Positions 8,404 through 18,229 are shown, numbered from the stretch's first letter. The stretch: DNA of 64,000 nt from Mariniradius saccharolyticus AK6 (GCF_000330725.2 NZ_AMZY02000010.1:310001-374000), one strand, 5' to 3'. Numbers and translations: made by a program. Notes: a model not told the origin generated them from the letters alone.

Positions 8404-9650
8404 TGTACTTTTTCTTTCAAAATTGGCTGGAGTACTTCTGTAGATCCGTCGATATCCGCCGGAATAGGTAATCCCAAAATTTGGCAGATCAGCGGATACA
8501 CATGTACGTTTTCAAAAGTCTCTATCTGAAAGCCCGGTCGTATCTGAGGTCCATTCGCATAGAAAATCCCGTGCATGTCCTTGTATTCCGGACTGTAGCC
8601 ATGTTCTCCAAAAACCTTTGTGCCAAACCGCGCCGAGCGTTGTTGGTATTTGACCATGTCTGAGGCCGTGGCCAGGTAATAGCCCAAATCTGCCATAATC
8701 AATATATCCCCCATCCGCTTTCCAAACTTGTCGACATTCCTGTAAAACGTCTTGTCAGACACTTTGTCGACCTTTATCGGCAAGGGAAACTTTCTCAATT
8801 CTTCCAAAACCAGATCGGCCGAGGAGGGATCGTCCAAGTAGACATGGGCTAGAGAACCATTGTTGACCACTTTTCCTTGGATTCCTTTGGTCATTTGATC
8901 CAGATCAACCAAGTTTTCGATTGGCACATTGGTCATACCGTGATCAGACACGATGACGACTGTGATCGGAAGATCAAGACTCTTCAAGGCTTCGAAAAGT
9001 GATCCTAATTCCCTGTCCAGTTTCTCAAGTTTCTTGGAAAGTTGGGCATCATTGTCAGGCCCATACATGTGACCCACATCGTCCATGTCCGAAAAATACA
9101 TGGTTATCAACCGCGGTCGCTCGGCTTCAGGTAACTGTAGCCATTCCAGGACTTTCCCGACCCTTGTCAGGTTGGGCACGTTGCCGTCATAGACATAGTA
9201 AAAGCTGGGAAGAGTCCCCTTGATCGCAGTCTCAGAACCCACGAAGAAAAAACTTGCAGCTTTGACCCCATGCTGTTCGGCTTGGACCCACAGCGGAGTC
9301 CCGGCATACCAATAGGGGTCGTGGACGATTGGTTTGTTTCCGATCGAATACACTTGGCCTTTTTCAGGATCGAAAAACGAGTTATTCACAAGCCCGTTAT
9401 TCTCTGGTCTCATGCCTGTTGCGACCGCATAGTGGCTGGGAAAGGTTTTTGTCGGAAAGGACGAAATCATGGACTTGGCGGCAGTGCCAGAGGCGACGAA
9501 CCTGCTCAAGTTTTCTGGGTGAAATCGATCCACATAGTCATACCGAAAACCGTCCAATGAAATCAATATCACGTGGTTTTGGTTTTCCTGCGCAGTTGTT
9601 TTTAGACAGAAAAAACAAAATACGATCAGCTGAAGGCCTATTTTGAACAT
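8400..9650 (-). CDS. Secreted alkaline phosphatase superfamily protein, ectonucleotide pyrophosphatase/phosphodiesterase type
   Basis: The chosen ATG at 9650 gives 416 residues with a clean signal peptide ending KTTAQ; the longer frame lacks one. NPP-family hallmarks are present: first metal ligand Asp33 (LISLDGFR), the nucleophile motif FPTKTFPSHY with Thr69, and zinc ligands in SDMDDVGHMYGP, VSDHGMTN and GEHGY. It should hydrolyse phosphodiester or pyrophosphate bonds of nucleotides or lipids in the periplasm or outside. It lies 47 bases after aguA and overlaps the globin gene by four bases. Confidence 0.87.
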   Translation of the reverse strand: MFKIGLQLIVFCFFCLKTTAQENQNHVILISLDGFRYDYVDRFHPENLSRFVASGTAAKSMISSFPTKTFPSHYAVATGMRPENNGLVNNSFFDPEKGQVYSIGNKPIVHDPYWYAGTPLWVQAEQHGVKAASFFFVGSETAIKGTLPSFYYVYDGNVPNLTRVGKVLEWLQLPEAERPRLITMYFSDMDDVGHMYGPDNDAQLSKKLEKLDRELGSLFEALKSLDLPITVVIVSDHGMTNVPIENLVDLDQMTKGIQGKVVNNGSLAHVYLDDPSSADLVLEELRKFPLPIKVDKVSDKTFYRNVDKFGKRMGDILIMADLGYYLATASDMVKYQQRSARFGTKVFGEHGYSPEYKDMHGIFYANGPQIRPGFQIETFENVHVYPLICQILGLPIPADIDGSTEVLQPILKEKVQ

Positions 9651-9697
9651 TGAGGTCACATCGAAAAAGGGTGGGCTTTTTCTGTTTTTTTTTGAGA

Positions 9698-10789
9698 TTA
9701 AACTTTCGGTTCTTGTTGGCTGAGGCAGTGGAAACTCCCCAATCCCCAAATGATATCCAGGGAATCAATGCCAATGACTTTGCGGTCTTTGAAACAGGTA
9801 CCGAGGATATCCAATGCGACCGCATCATTTGGATCACGGAATGTAGGCACAATTACCGCGTGGTTGGCAATGTAGAAATTGGCATAGGAGGCAGGCAGTC
9901 GTTGGTCTTCATACACAACGGGGCCCGGCATCGGCAATTCGACGACATTCATTTGCTTGCCGTTCTCCAGCCTTAGCTTGTGAAGAAGGTGCAAATTCTC
10001 CTGCAAAACGGCATAATTCTCATCCGACCTATTTTGCTCCACGACGGTGACCACAGTGTCCTCATTCACAAAACGGGTCAAATCATCGATATGTCCGTCT
10101 GTGTCGTCTCCGATGATCCCATCTTTTAGCCAAAGGATATTTTCCACTCCGTAGTAGCCACGCAGGTACGACTCGATTTGGTCTTGATTGAGCTGTGGGT
10201 TTCTGTTGGGATTGAGCAAGCAGGCTTCCGAAGTCAGGAGTGTGCCTTTCCCATTGAATTCCACCGAACCGCCTTCCATGACGATGCCCGGTTGGAAGCA
10301 GGGTAAATTTCGGAATTCCGCGATTTTAATCGGAATCAGGTTGTCAAGGTCGTAGGGAGGATATTTATCTCCCCATGCATTGTACTTCCATTTGACCAAC
10401 ACTTTCTTTTGGGCTGCATTCGGATTGATCAAAAAGGCGGGGCCGTGGTCCCGGCACCACGCATCATTGGTAGGGAAAAAGTGGAAAAAGACCTTGGACA
10501 GATCTGCGCCGGCCTTTTCCAAATGCCCCAAAGCAAATGATTTCATGGCTTCATCGGCCACGTTGATATGGACTTCCTCACCGATCGCGACCTGCTTGAT
10601 AAACTCCGAATACGGGCCAAAAACGGTATCGATCTTTCCGGGCCAAGAAGCCTCCTTGTGCGGCCAACTCAGCCAGGTAGCTGCGTGCGGGGCAAACTCT
10701 GCCGGGAAAAAATATCCCAACTCCTTAGGTGTTATATTTCCGCTAGCCGCCATTTCGAAGATATTCTTTGGCTGCAAATTAGTCTTCAT
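9698..10789 (-). CDS. aguA: Agmatine deiminase
   Basis: A 363-residue member of the peptidyl-arginine-deiminase superfamily. Key segments are GYFFPAEFAPHAATWLSWPHKEASWPG, NDAWCRDHGPAFLI, GDDTDGHIDDLTRFV and the C-terminal catalytic Cys355 in GSFHCLSQQEP. It converts agmatine to N-carbamoylputrescine. The ATG at 10789 overlaps the end of aguB by 11 bases, so the two steps to putrescine are coupled. A TTG three bases upstream is an unlikely start. The matching partner gene makes the agmatine call firm. Confidence 0.92.
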   Translation of the reverse strand: MKTNLQPKNIFEMAASGNITPKELGYFFPAEFAPHAATWLSWPHKEASWPGKIDTVFGPYSEFIKQVAIGEEVHINVADEAMKSFALGHLEKAGADLSKVFFHFFPTNDAWCRDHGPAFLINPNAAQKKVLVKWKYNAWGDKYPPYDLDNLIPIKIAEFRNLPCFQPGIVMEGGSVEFNGKGTLLTSEACLLNPNRNPQLNQDQIESYLRGYYGVENILWLKDGIIGDDTDGHIDDLTRFVNEDTVVTVVEQNRSDENYAVLQENLHLLHKLRLENGKQMNVVELPMPGPVVYEDQRLPASYANFYIANHAVIVPTFRDPNDAVALDILGTCFKDRKVIGIDSLDIIWGLGSFHCLSQQEPKV

Positions 10790-11663
10790 CAATGAACCGC
10801 TTCAAAATGGGTGAATACGAATCGATGCGCCTGTCACGAAGAAACGGCCAATGTGTGCGGTACCTGTCAGAATTGTCCATGTCTAGCTCCTGCACATGGA
10901 TTGTCTCCTTCTCGTGGTCAGCCTGGAAAAGAACCCTTCCGAAAGCATTTGTCACGAAGGAACCACCCCAGAATTTCATATCTCCTTCAAATCCAACCCT
11001 ATTCACAGAAACTACAGGAACACCATTGGCAACGGCGTGGGATCTTTGGATGGTTTGCCAAGCTTGATATTGTTCTGAATTTGTGGCTTCATCCTGGGCA
11101 ATGTTCCATCCGATTGCAGTAGGGTAAAAAAGCATTTCGGCACCCATCAGCGAAGTGATTCTCGCCGCCTCCGGATACCATTGGTCCCAGCAAATCAACA
11201 CACCGATGGTGGCAAACTTGGTCTTGAAAACCTTGTAACCCATATCCCCCGGCGTGAAATAGAATTTCTCATAATAGCCGGGATCGTCCGGAATATGCAT
11301 TTTTCGGTACTTGCCGAGGTAAGAACCATCAGCGTCCAATACCGCGGTGGTATTGTGGTATAGGCCTTCCGCTCTTTTTTCAAACAAGGACGCTACAATT
11401 ACCACACCCAATTCCTTTGCCAAAGGTGCAAGTGCATCGGTCGATGGTCCGGGAATACTCTCGGCCAATTTGAAGTTGTCGTGGTCTTCGACATCACAGA
11501 AATAGAGCGAGCGAAAGAGCTCTTGGAGGCAGACGATTTGTGCACCTTTGGCGGCTGCCTCTCGGATTCCGGAAATCGCTTTGGACATGTTCTCAGCCAA
11601 GTTTGACGAACACGAGGTCTGTACCAGTCCTACTTTGACGGTTCTTTTTCCCACTTTATCCAA
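10779..11663 (-). CDS. aguB: N-carbamoylputrescine amidohydrolase
   Basis: A 294-residue nitrilase-superfamily enzyme with catalytic triad Glu48 (CLQELF), Lys121 (KYRKMHIPDD) and Cys158 (VLICWDQWYPE). The sequence around GYYEKFYFTPGD is typical of the carbamoylputrescine hydrolase branch, which releases putrescine, CO2 and ammonia. No ATG precedes the conserved N-terminus: the start is TTG at 11663 or GTG at 11654. It overlaps aguA, which makes the preceding reaction product. Together they give putrescine from agmatine without ornithine decarboxylase. Confidence 0.92.
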   Translation of the reverse strand: MDKVGKRTVKVGLVQTSCSSNLAENMSKAISGIREAAAKGAQIVCLQELFRSLYFCDVEDHDNFKLAESIPGPSTDALAPLAKELGVVIVASLFEKRAEGLYHNTTAVLDADGSYLGKYRKMHIPDDPGYYEKFYFTPGDMGYKVFKTKFATIGVLICWDQWYPEAARITSLMGAEMLFYPTAIGWNIAQDEATNSEQYQAWQTIQRSHAVANGVPVVSVNRVGFEGDMKFWGGSFVTNAFGRVLFQADHEKETIHVQELDMDNSDRYRTHWPFLRDRRIDSYSPILKRFIDED

Positions 11664-11693
11664 GGTTTAAAGTTTGACAGTGTTTGAAGGGCA

Positions 11694-11701
11694 CAAAATT
11701 A
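11694..11701 (-). promoter_or_regulatory. Candidate -7 box upstream of aguB
   Basis: On the minus strand this reads TAATTTTG, an exact TAnnTTTG match, 30 bases before the aguB start. The -33 region at the 19-base distance does not match TTTG, so strength is uncertain. Confidence 0.4.
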
Positions 11702-11788
11702 GCCCATTATTTATGAAAAATCAGTTCAATATCAATTTTTGAAAAAAACATAACAGTCCCGGGTAGACTTTTGCCGTCAGTCAAAAGA

Positions 11789-12589
11789 TCAGTCCTTTCC
11801 TTCAATCCATTGTTCCAATAACCGATTGACCTCTGCAGGCTTTTCGATGCAGCTGCTATGTCCAGCACCGGGAATAAGGTGCAGCACCGCGTTTGGGATG
11901 GACATTTGAATAAACTTCGCCTTTTCGGGTTTGGTGGCCACATCCTCGTCGCCGACTACAACCATTGTTGCGCAGGTGATTTTGTGCAGTTCTTGCTCTA
12001 TTCCCTTTCTAAAAATAACCCCTTCAACTGGTCCCGTGATCGAGCGTTTGTTCGCCTTGAGCTCATTTTTCCAAAATTCAATCTCCTTCGCATTGTTCCT
12101 GTTTTCCAGCCAGCTTTCTGCAAACATGATCGGCATAACTTGGCTTGCGATCGGGCCTATCACTCCCGCCCATTTCACGAGTCCGTTGAGCATCTTGTAT
12201 TTGGGTAGATTTTCGACAGGTTCGGCATTGGCAGAAGTCTCCAACAAAACCAGACTCTTGATCAAATCGGGGCGACGCGCCGCAAGACGCATGCCCACAA
12301 ATCCACCCATTGACAGGCCAACAAAATGTACAGGATCCTCACACAGGACGCTAATCAAAGCAGCTGCATCCTCATACAGCGTATCCATGTCAAAAGGTCC
12401 TTTGACCTCACTTTGCCCCTGTCCACGATGGTCGTAGGCAATGATTCGATATCTTTTCCGTAGGTGCTGGACTTGGGCACGAAACATCTTATGGCTCCAA
12501 AGCAAACCATGGGAAAACACAACGGTCTCCGTTCCGCTACCGGATTCCTCAAAATACAAATTGACGCCGTTGGCTTGAATGTGTGGCAT
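11789..12589 (-). CDS. Alpha/beta hydrolase
   Basis: A 266-residue alpha/beta-hydrolase-fold protein. The oxyanion segment VVFSHGLLWS, the DHRGQGQSE loop, nucleophile elbow GLSMGG with Ser93, and a terminal GAGHSS histidine complete the expected triad. There is no signal peptide, so it acts in the cytoplasm. The family includes ring-opening lactonases (PcaD-like) and esterases, and the sequence does not decide among them. It is a separate minus-strand gene between the aguBA operon and the amidohydrolase, with no clear promoter match. Confidence 0.8.
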   Translation of the reverse strand: MPHIQANGVNLYFEESGSGTETVVFSHGLLWSHKMFRAQVQHLRKRYRIIAYDHRGQGQSEVKGPFDMDTLYEDAAALISVLCEDPVHFVGLSMGGFVGMRLAARRPDLIKSLVLLETSANAEPVENLPKYKMLNGLVKWAGVIGPIASQVMPIMFAESWLENRNNAKEIEFWKNELKANKRSITGPVEGVIFRKGIEQELHKITCATMVVVGDEDVATKPEKAKFIQMSIPNAVLHLIPGAGHSSCIEKPAEVNRLLEQWIEGKD

Positions 12590-12665
12590 GTGTGACGGTT
12601 TGTACTGAAGGCTAACGACTCAATCGCTCATTTTGTTGGATCCAAAAAGCGCGCACCATGATCTT

Positions 12666-14255
12666 CTAGTATTCCAATCCGGGCTGGGTCAACCGTGCAT
12701 TTTCTCTGGCCTTGTGTTGGTCCACGATTGTCTTTACGTCCTGAAGCAGCTTTTTGGCGTCGTATACAATGCCATCTTTCACGGTGTATTTGACGCCACC
12801 GACACGGATGGGTTCATTTTGATCATTGATTCGGATCGCACCAGTACCATAGAGAACCTTGAGGTTTTGGATCGGATTTTCTTCCAAAATAACAAAATCT
12901 GCCAGCTTTCCGACTTCTACCGAGCCTATCTCTTTGTCCATTCCCAGGGCTTCGGCAGCATGCAAGGTTGACGCACGGATCACTTCCAATGGATGAAATC
13001 CAGCTTCCCGCAACAATTCCATTTCCCGGATATAGGCAAAGCCGTAAAGTTGGTAGATAAATCCTGAGTCAGAACCCGTGGTCACGCGCCCGCCACGATT
13101 CTTGTACTCATTGACAAAGGTCATCCAAAGGCGATAATTCTCCTTCCACTGGATTTCCTCCTCGGTCGTCCAGTCAAACCAATAGGATCCGTGGGATTCA
13201 CGGGATGGCTTATAAAACCTCCAAAGGGAAGGCAAGGTATATTGTTCATGCCATTCGGCACGGCGCGCGCGCATCAGGTCGCGGTTGGCTTCGTAGATAT
13301 TGAAGGTCGGGTCAATGGTGAAATCCAGGGCGAGCAACTCGTCCATGACCTTGTTCCAATGCTCAGAATAAGGCGGCGCGGCTTGCTTCCAGAGTTTACC
13401 CGCTTCACCAAAACGATGCTGTTCATTTTGGTAGTTGTAATCCAAGCGGTAATCCTGCACGGTCCTGTCCGCAAAGAGCGCCTCTGGCAAGCCATACCAA
13501 TGTTCCATGGTAGTCAATCCGGCACGTGCCGAATGCAGTACGTTCCACCTGGCCACGTCCATCTGGGCATGGTGCATGGCCGAGCGAAGACCGATCTTTT
13601 TATTTTCCTCCAGGGCGGCCTGCATTACCTCGGGCTTGGCTCCAAAGAATTTGATGCCGTCACCTCCTTTAGCTTTGTTATCGTTGACCCATGCGCGGGC
13701 TTCAGCAGCGTTGGTAATCGGCTTGGTCGCCCCTTGACCAAAAACCGTATACGCCAACAGACGGGGGGCCGTGATTTGGTTGGCCAAGGATTTCCTTTTG
13801 TGGTCAAGGACCCAAGATAGACCATTGCCAGCTGCAGGGTCCCTGACGGTGGTGATGCCATGGGACATCCAAAGTTTGAAGACATACTCCGCCGGGGTGC
13901 CTTGCCCCGTGCCGCCAATATGTCCGTGCATATCGATAAATCCGGGCAAAAGGAAATGCCCCTCCAAATCCAAAACCTTGTCATTTGGCCCTGCTAGCGG
14001 GCGGCCCTCTTCCTTGATCGGCAAGCCGGGATATCCGACGACCTTTATTTCGGTGATTTTGTTGCGCTGGACCACGATGTCAACGGGCCCAATCGGCGGT
14101 GCTCCTGTGCCGTCGATCATGGTCACGCCTCGTATGATCAATTTGTCATAAGGTCCCTCTCCTTCTTTTCTGTCCGGAGCGGGCATGATTTGGGAGTAAG
14201 ATTGGAACGGCAAAGCAAATACTGCCAATAAAAGCCAAAGCAGGTTCTTCTTCAT
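12666..14255 (-). CDS. Secreted amidohydrolase family protein
   Basis: The ATG at 14255 gives 529 residues and a signal peptide (MKKNLLWLLLAVFALPFQSYSQ); a second ATG 21 bases upstream is possible but spoils it. The amidohydrolase TIM barrel is marked by LPGFIDMHGHIGG, AMHHAQMDVAR, TTGSDSGF and ASTLHAAEALGMDKEIGSVEVGKLADFVIL. Metal-dependent enzymes of this kind hydrolyse amide or cyclic bonds, including imidazolone and dipeptide substrates; the substrate cannot be read here. A short envelope-protein gene precedes it on the same strand. Confidence 0.83.
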   Translation of the reverse strand: MKKNLLWLLLAVFALPFQSYSQIMPAPDRKEGEGPYDKLIIRGVTMIDGTGAPPIGPVDIVVQRNKITEIKVVGYPGLPIKEEGRPLAGPNDKVLDLEGHFLLPGFIDMHGHIGGTGQGTPAEYVFKLWMSHGITTVRDPAAGNGLSWVLDHKRKSLANQITAPRLLAYTVFGQGATKPITNAAEARAWVNDNKAKGGDGIKFFGAKPEVMQAALEENKKIGLRSAMHHAQMDVARWNVLHSARAGLTTMEHWYGLPEALFADRTVQDYRLDYNYQNEQHRFGEAGKLWKQAAPPYSEHWNKVMDELLALDFTIDPTFNIYEANRDLMRARRAEWHEQYTLPSLWRFYKPSRESHGSYWFDWTTEEEIQWKENYRLWMTFVNEYKNRGGRVTTGSDSGFIYQLYGFAYIREMELLREAGFHPLEVIRASTLHAAEALGMDKEIGSVEVGKLADFVILEENPIQNLKVLYGTGAIRINDQNEPIRVGGVKYTVKDGIVYDAKKLLQDVKTIVDQHKARENARLTQPGLEY

Positions 14256-14478
14256 AGCGGACTGGTGGTTTTTCATGAAAATAGATTTTTTCAGACCAAT
14301 AAAAAAACCGCTTGTCTATTTGCCGTTGGATTAAGCCCAATTCGCTTATTCCTGGATCCTTAATTGGCAAACAGACAAGTCCAATCCCCGTTTCGCTCGA
14401 AACACTGTTCGCTTCGAGGTAGGACATTAAATCGATAAAGTATAGGAAAAAACTCCTAGATCATGGGTGCTTACCAAT

Positions 14479-14904
14479 TCAATCTCCCCCAAGGCGCAGC
14501 CTCAATCCCATGCTGGCACGCAAATAAACATCGTCAACGTAATAAAAAGGCGTGCCTTCCATAAAAATCCCAAAGTCTCTAAACGAAGTGATTGGCTTGA
14601 ATGTCAGGCCCAAAGGAATCCCGATACTTGCATTGCCATCGTAGCCAACCATGATTCCTCCATGGATATTGTACCAATCCGATTGGTGGAAATTCCTGTT
14701 GAAAATACCCTCTGCACCAAAATTGCGAAACACGCGATCTGGAGCTACGAGCCGCAGCTCCCCAAAATTCTTCTTCTCGTTGTCTGTCCCGATGCCGATT
14801 TGTGGCCAAAAGCCATTGTAATAGACACCCACGTGCATCTGTGCCTTTGCAGACAGAGATACCAAGATCAGCACACAAACGATCATTAATCTTTTAACTC
14901 CCAT
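14479..14904 (-). CDS. Small exported protein, possible outer-membrane barrel
   Basis: A 141-residue protein of unrecognised family. It has a signal peptide (MGVKRLMIVCVLILVSLSAKAQ) and then alternating polar/aromatic strands rich in Gly and Tyr, ending RASMGLRLRLGGD, consistent with a small beta barrel. No catalytic motif is visible. It starts 60 bases after the ABC permease stop, on the same strand, so it may be cotranscribed with it. It somewhat resembles the other small barrel-like protein of this window at 55615-56106, which is a feature of style rather than evidence of homology. Confidence 0.6.
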   Translation of the reverse strand: MGVKRLMIVCVLILVSLSAKAQMHVGVYYNGFWPQIGIGTDNEKKNFGELRLVAPDRVFRNFGAEGIFNRNFHQSDWYNIHGGIMVGYDGNASIGIPLGLTFKPITSFRDFGIFMEGTPFYYVDDVYLRASMGLRLRLGGD

Positions 14905-14964
14905 GACTAATCATTTATTGAAATGGCAATATGGGATTTCTTTCGTTTTGGTCAAAAAATATTC

Positions 14965-17481
14965 TCAGCGCAAAATCTCCATGGGGGGCATCTTGATGAT
15001 TTTGCGGCCATTGAGCCAACCAAGCACGATCGTCAGGGCAGTAATTCCCACGTACACAATCAGGGCTTCTTCATAAGCTCCCCGAAACGGCAATTCAAAC
15101 ACGAATTTGCTCAACAGCCAAGTCGCCAGGAAGGAAAGCAATATCCCGCTCAAAGAAGCCAAAGTACCGAGGAAGAAATACTCCAAGGTATTGATCGTGC
15201 TGACAGTCCCGCTTCCCGCCCCCAAAGTACGTAGAAGGATACTCTCCCGCATCCGTTGGTATTTGCTGATGATGAGGGAACTGATCAAGACCAAAACCCC
15301 AGTGATGATGCTGAAAAAGGCCATAAACTGGATCACAAAACTGATTTTGTCCAGAATCTCCTCCAATGTCTCCACAATCATGCCGAGGTTGATCACCGAA
15401 ATATTGGGAAACTCCCGCACCACTTCTGCTTGTACATCGGCAGCTTGTCGGTCGTTTTTGGTCTTGGTAATGATGACATGGAACTTCGGCGCGTTGTTTA
15501 GCACATTGTCCGGGAACAACACGAGAAAATTTGTAGATACCTGGTTGAACTTGACATCGCGGAAGCTTCCCACATAGGTTTTGATCGGGCGTCCCTGTAC
15601 GTTGAACACAATTTCATCCCCCATTTTGATACCCGTACGGCTGGCATAGCCTTGGTCAAGGGAGACGAAAATACTATCGCCAGGCTGTTCGACTTTCCTC
15701 AATTTTCCCTCCAAAAGGCGCTCTGAAGCAATCAGGCTATCGCGGTAGGTCACCCGAAACTCACGATTATAAAGTCCCCGTGACCGCCTTTCCGCTTCGG
15801 GAAGCGTGTCATTTCCTTTTTTGGTCAAGCCATTGATCGACTCAAGCGCCATCGTGACGATCGGCACTTGCTGCATGATGGGCAGTCCTTTTTGCGTGAT
15901 ACGCTCGGAGACCGCCTCAACTTGGGCAGTCTGTATGTCGAAGAAAAGCATGTTGGGCTGATCATCCTTGTCCGCAAATTTGGCCTCATCCAACAATTGG
16001 TTTTGGACAAAAAACAATGTGCTGATCATGGCGGTGCCCAATCCAATCGTCGCGATCAACGAGACGGTTTGGTTGTTGGGACGGTACAGATTTGCAAGTG
16101 ACTGACGAACGGGATAGGAAAGTGAAATTGGCAGGAACCTCCTGATGAGCCACATAATCCCCAATGCCACTGCCCAAAGTGCGAGGAACGCAACTACGAC
16201 AAAGCCCGTGAATCCAAGTGCCTCCTGCCATCTATTGAGGAGAAAGAAACTGAAGCCAAAAACAAACAACAAGATTCCCAAAACGACGAGCCACCTTAAT
16301 CCATCCTTTGCAAAGCTGCTTTCATTTTCCTCTGGTCTCAAGGTAGCCATCGGGGAAACCCGCCTGATTTTCAGCAAAGGCAACAAGGCAAACAGCACAG
16401 AAACCAAAAGCCCCGTGATGAGCCCAAAACCGATGCTTTGCCAAGATATTCCAACGGTAACTTCCACCGGAAGGAAATCCGCAAACACTGTTGGAAGTAT
16501 GAATTGAAGGGCAGTGCCCAAAATCGCACCAAGTACAGCCCCCGCCAATCCCATCAGGATAATCTGCACCAAATAAATCCGCATTGCCGCCCAAGAAGAA
16601 ACTCCCAAGCAACGGAGAACGGCTACCGAAGGAAGCTTTTCCTTCACAAAAACATTGACGGCACTCGCTACGCCCACACAGCCCAGCAAAAGCGCAATGA
16701 ATGCCACAAGGCTAAGGAAGTTGGAAAGGTTTTGAAAAGATCTTCCGGTTTGTCTTTTTCTATCCTCCACGGAGTCGGCGTCGATTTTCTCCTCTTCCCA
16801 TTTTTCCTCATAGGTCTTGGAAAGTTCGTCCGGGTTTACCGTTTCAGGCAATTGGTAATAGCGCTCGTAATTCAGCCGGCTGCCGTATTGGACCAAGCCA
16901 GTTTCCTGAAGGAATGCCATTGGGATATATACTGCCGGAGCTACGGTGGCTGCAATTCCGGTCTGGCCAGGCACCTTTTGTAGCTCACCCTCGATGACAA
17001 ACGTCAGGTTGCCCACTTTGATGCTGTCACCCACTTCGGCGTTGAACTGCGCCATGAGCAGCTTTTCGACGAGGGCTTTTCTACCGCCATCCCGGAACGT
17101 CGCCTCGGCATTTTCCGGGATGGTTTCAAGTTTTCCATAAAAGGGAAATCCACCTTCCAGAGCCCGAACTTGGGTCAGCCGGCTGGCGCCTGTCTCGGGG
17201 AATGCCACCATCGATGCAAAATTCACCTCTTCCGCGGTTTGGATAGCCAAGGTATCGGTAGGCTGTTCGCCAAGCGGCTGGTTTTTCTCCAAAACCAAAT
17301 CCGCCCCAAGCAATTCCTTGGACTGCTGGTCGATGTCTTTTTTGAGGTTTTCACCAAAGCTGCTGATCGCTACCAAGGCCGCGATGCCCACCACCATGGA
17401 CGAAACAAACAATAGGAGGCGCGAGAAATTCTTCCGAATATCCCGAATCGCCATGGTCAGGATCCAGGAAAAATCAGCCAT
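14965..17481 (-). CDS. ABC transporter permease, MacB/FtsX-type with two FtsX domains
   Basis: The ATG at 17481 gives 838 residues and overlaps the ATPase stop by eight bases; the open frame extends 20 codons further up but inside the ATPase gene. The protein starts with one membrane span, has a large periplasmic domain, then an FtsX domain (LVAFIALLLGCVGVASAV and following spans). A second periplasmic segment and second FtsX domain (SIITGVLVLISSLIIS) follow, ending NGRKIIKMPPMEILR. This is the layout of YbbP-type permeases that extract lipids or lipoproteins rather than importing solutes. Confidence 0.88.
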   Translation of the reverse strand: MADFSWILTMAIRDIRKNFSRLLLFVSSMVVGIAALVAISSFGENLKKDIDQQSKELLGADLVLEKNQPLGEQPTDTLAIQTAEEVNFASMVAFPETGASRLTQVRALEGGFPFYGKLETIPENAEATFRDGGRKALVEKLLMAQFNAEVGDSIKVGNLTFVIEGELQKVPGQTGIAATVAPAVYIPMAFLQETGLVQYGSRLNYERYYQLPETVNPDELSKTYEEKWEEEKIDADSVEDRKRQTGRSFQNLSNFLSLVAFIALLLGCVGVASAVNVFVKEKLPSVAVLRCLGVSSWAAMRIYLVQIILMGLAGAVLGAILGTALQFILPTVFADFLPVEVTVGISWQSIGFGLITGLLVSVLFALLPLLKIRRVSPMATLRPEENESSFAKDGLRWLVVLGILLFVFGFSFFLLNRWQEALGFTGFVVVAFLALWAVALGIMWLIRRFLPISLSYPVRQSLANLYRPNNQTVSLIATIGLGTAMISTLFFVQNQLLDEAKFADKDDQPNMLFFDIQTAQVEAVSERITQKGLPIMQQVPIVTMALESINGLTKKGNDTLPEAERRSRGLYNREFRVTYRDSLIASERLLEGKLRKVEQPGDSIFVSLDQGYASRTGIKMGDEIVFNVQGRPIKTYVGSFRDVKFNQVSTNFLVLFPDNVLNNAPKFHVIITKTKNDRQAADVQAEVVREFPNISVINLGMIVETLEEILDKISFVIQFMAFFSIITGVLVLISSLIISKYQRMRESILLRTLGAGSGTVSTINTLEYFFLGTLASLSGILLSFLATWLLSKFVFELPFRGAYEEALIVYVGITALTIVLGWLNGRKIIKMPPMEILR

Positions 17482-18151
17482 GGATGTCTTCTTGGATTTT
17501 GCCGCCCTTGATGCGAATGATTCGATTGGTTCGTTTGGCAAGTTCAGGGTCGTGCGTCACGAGGACGAGCGTCGTTCCTTTTTCCTTGTTCATATCAAAA
17601 ATCAAGTTTTCGATCATGTCGCCAGTTTCGGTGTCCAAGTTGCCGGTAGGTTCATCCGCAAAGAGGATCTTTGGCTCGTTGGCAAAAGCCCGGGCAATCG
17701 ACACACGCTGCTGTTCACCACCGGAAAGCTGGCTGGGATAATGGGTAATCCTATCACCAAGGCCTACCTGCTCAAGCAAGGCCTTAGCTTTTTCTTTGGC
17801 GTCTTTTCTTTTTTTCAGTTCCAAGGGTACCATCACATTCTCAAGGGCAGTGAGGGTCGGCAAAAGTTGGAAGTTTTGGAAGATAAAACCCACGTGCTGG
17901 TTTCGGACGGCGGCACGTTGGTCCTCGGAAAGCTTCTCAAAAGCCTGTCCATTGAGTACGACAGAGCCCGTGGAAGCAGAATCCAAACCGGCACAAAGGC
18001 CGAGCAAAGTGGTCTTTCCACTGCCGGAGGGCCCGACGATCGCGATGCTTTCACCTTCGGGAATATCGAAATTGACCTGGTCCAAGACGGTGAGCTTTCG
18101 GTTGCCGCTTTGGTAGGTTTTGGAAACGTTTTTTACGCTGAGGATGGACAT
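17474..18151 (-). CDS. ABC transporter ATP-binding protein, LolD/YbbA type
   Basis: A 225-residue ABC ATPase with Walker A GPSGSGKTT, Q-loop FIFQNFQLLPTLTALENV, signature LSGGEQQRVSIARA, Walker B ILFADEPTGNLD and H-loop LVTHD. The QNFQLLPTLTA and EPTGNLD segments are typical of the MacB/LolD/YbbA group that pairs with FtsX-type permeases. It starts at an ATG and overlaps the permease gene by eight bases, so the pair forms one transporter. The upstream 280 bases to the DUF433 gene contain no clear minus-strand promoter. Confidence 0.92.
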   Translation of the reverse strand: MSILSVKNVSKTYQSGNRKLTVLDQVNFDIPEGESIAIVGPSGSGKTTLLGLCAGLDSASTGSVVLNGQAFEKLSEDQRAAVRNQHVGFIFQNFQLLPTLTALENVMVPLELKKRKDAKEKAKALLEQVGLGDRITHYPSQLSGGEQQRVSIARAFANEPKILFADEPTGNLDTETGDMIENLIFDMNKEKGTTLVLVTHDPELAKRTNRIIRIKGGKIQEDIHG

Positions 18152-18229
18152 GATTGATTGGATAGGCGTAATTGTGTTCGTATTTGAGTTTAATAAATTG
18201 ATGAAGGTTCGAATAAATCAAACCGAAGG

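Noticed and set aside
14146-14427. 93-residue minus-strand frame upstream of the amidohydrolase
   Set aside because: Much of it overlaps the amidohydrolase N-terminus in another frame and there is no conserved feature.
17318-18157. 279-residue plus-strand frame across the ABC ATPase
   Set aside because: The minus-strand ABC ATPase has all its motifs; the plus-strand frame is its shadow.
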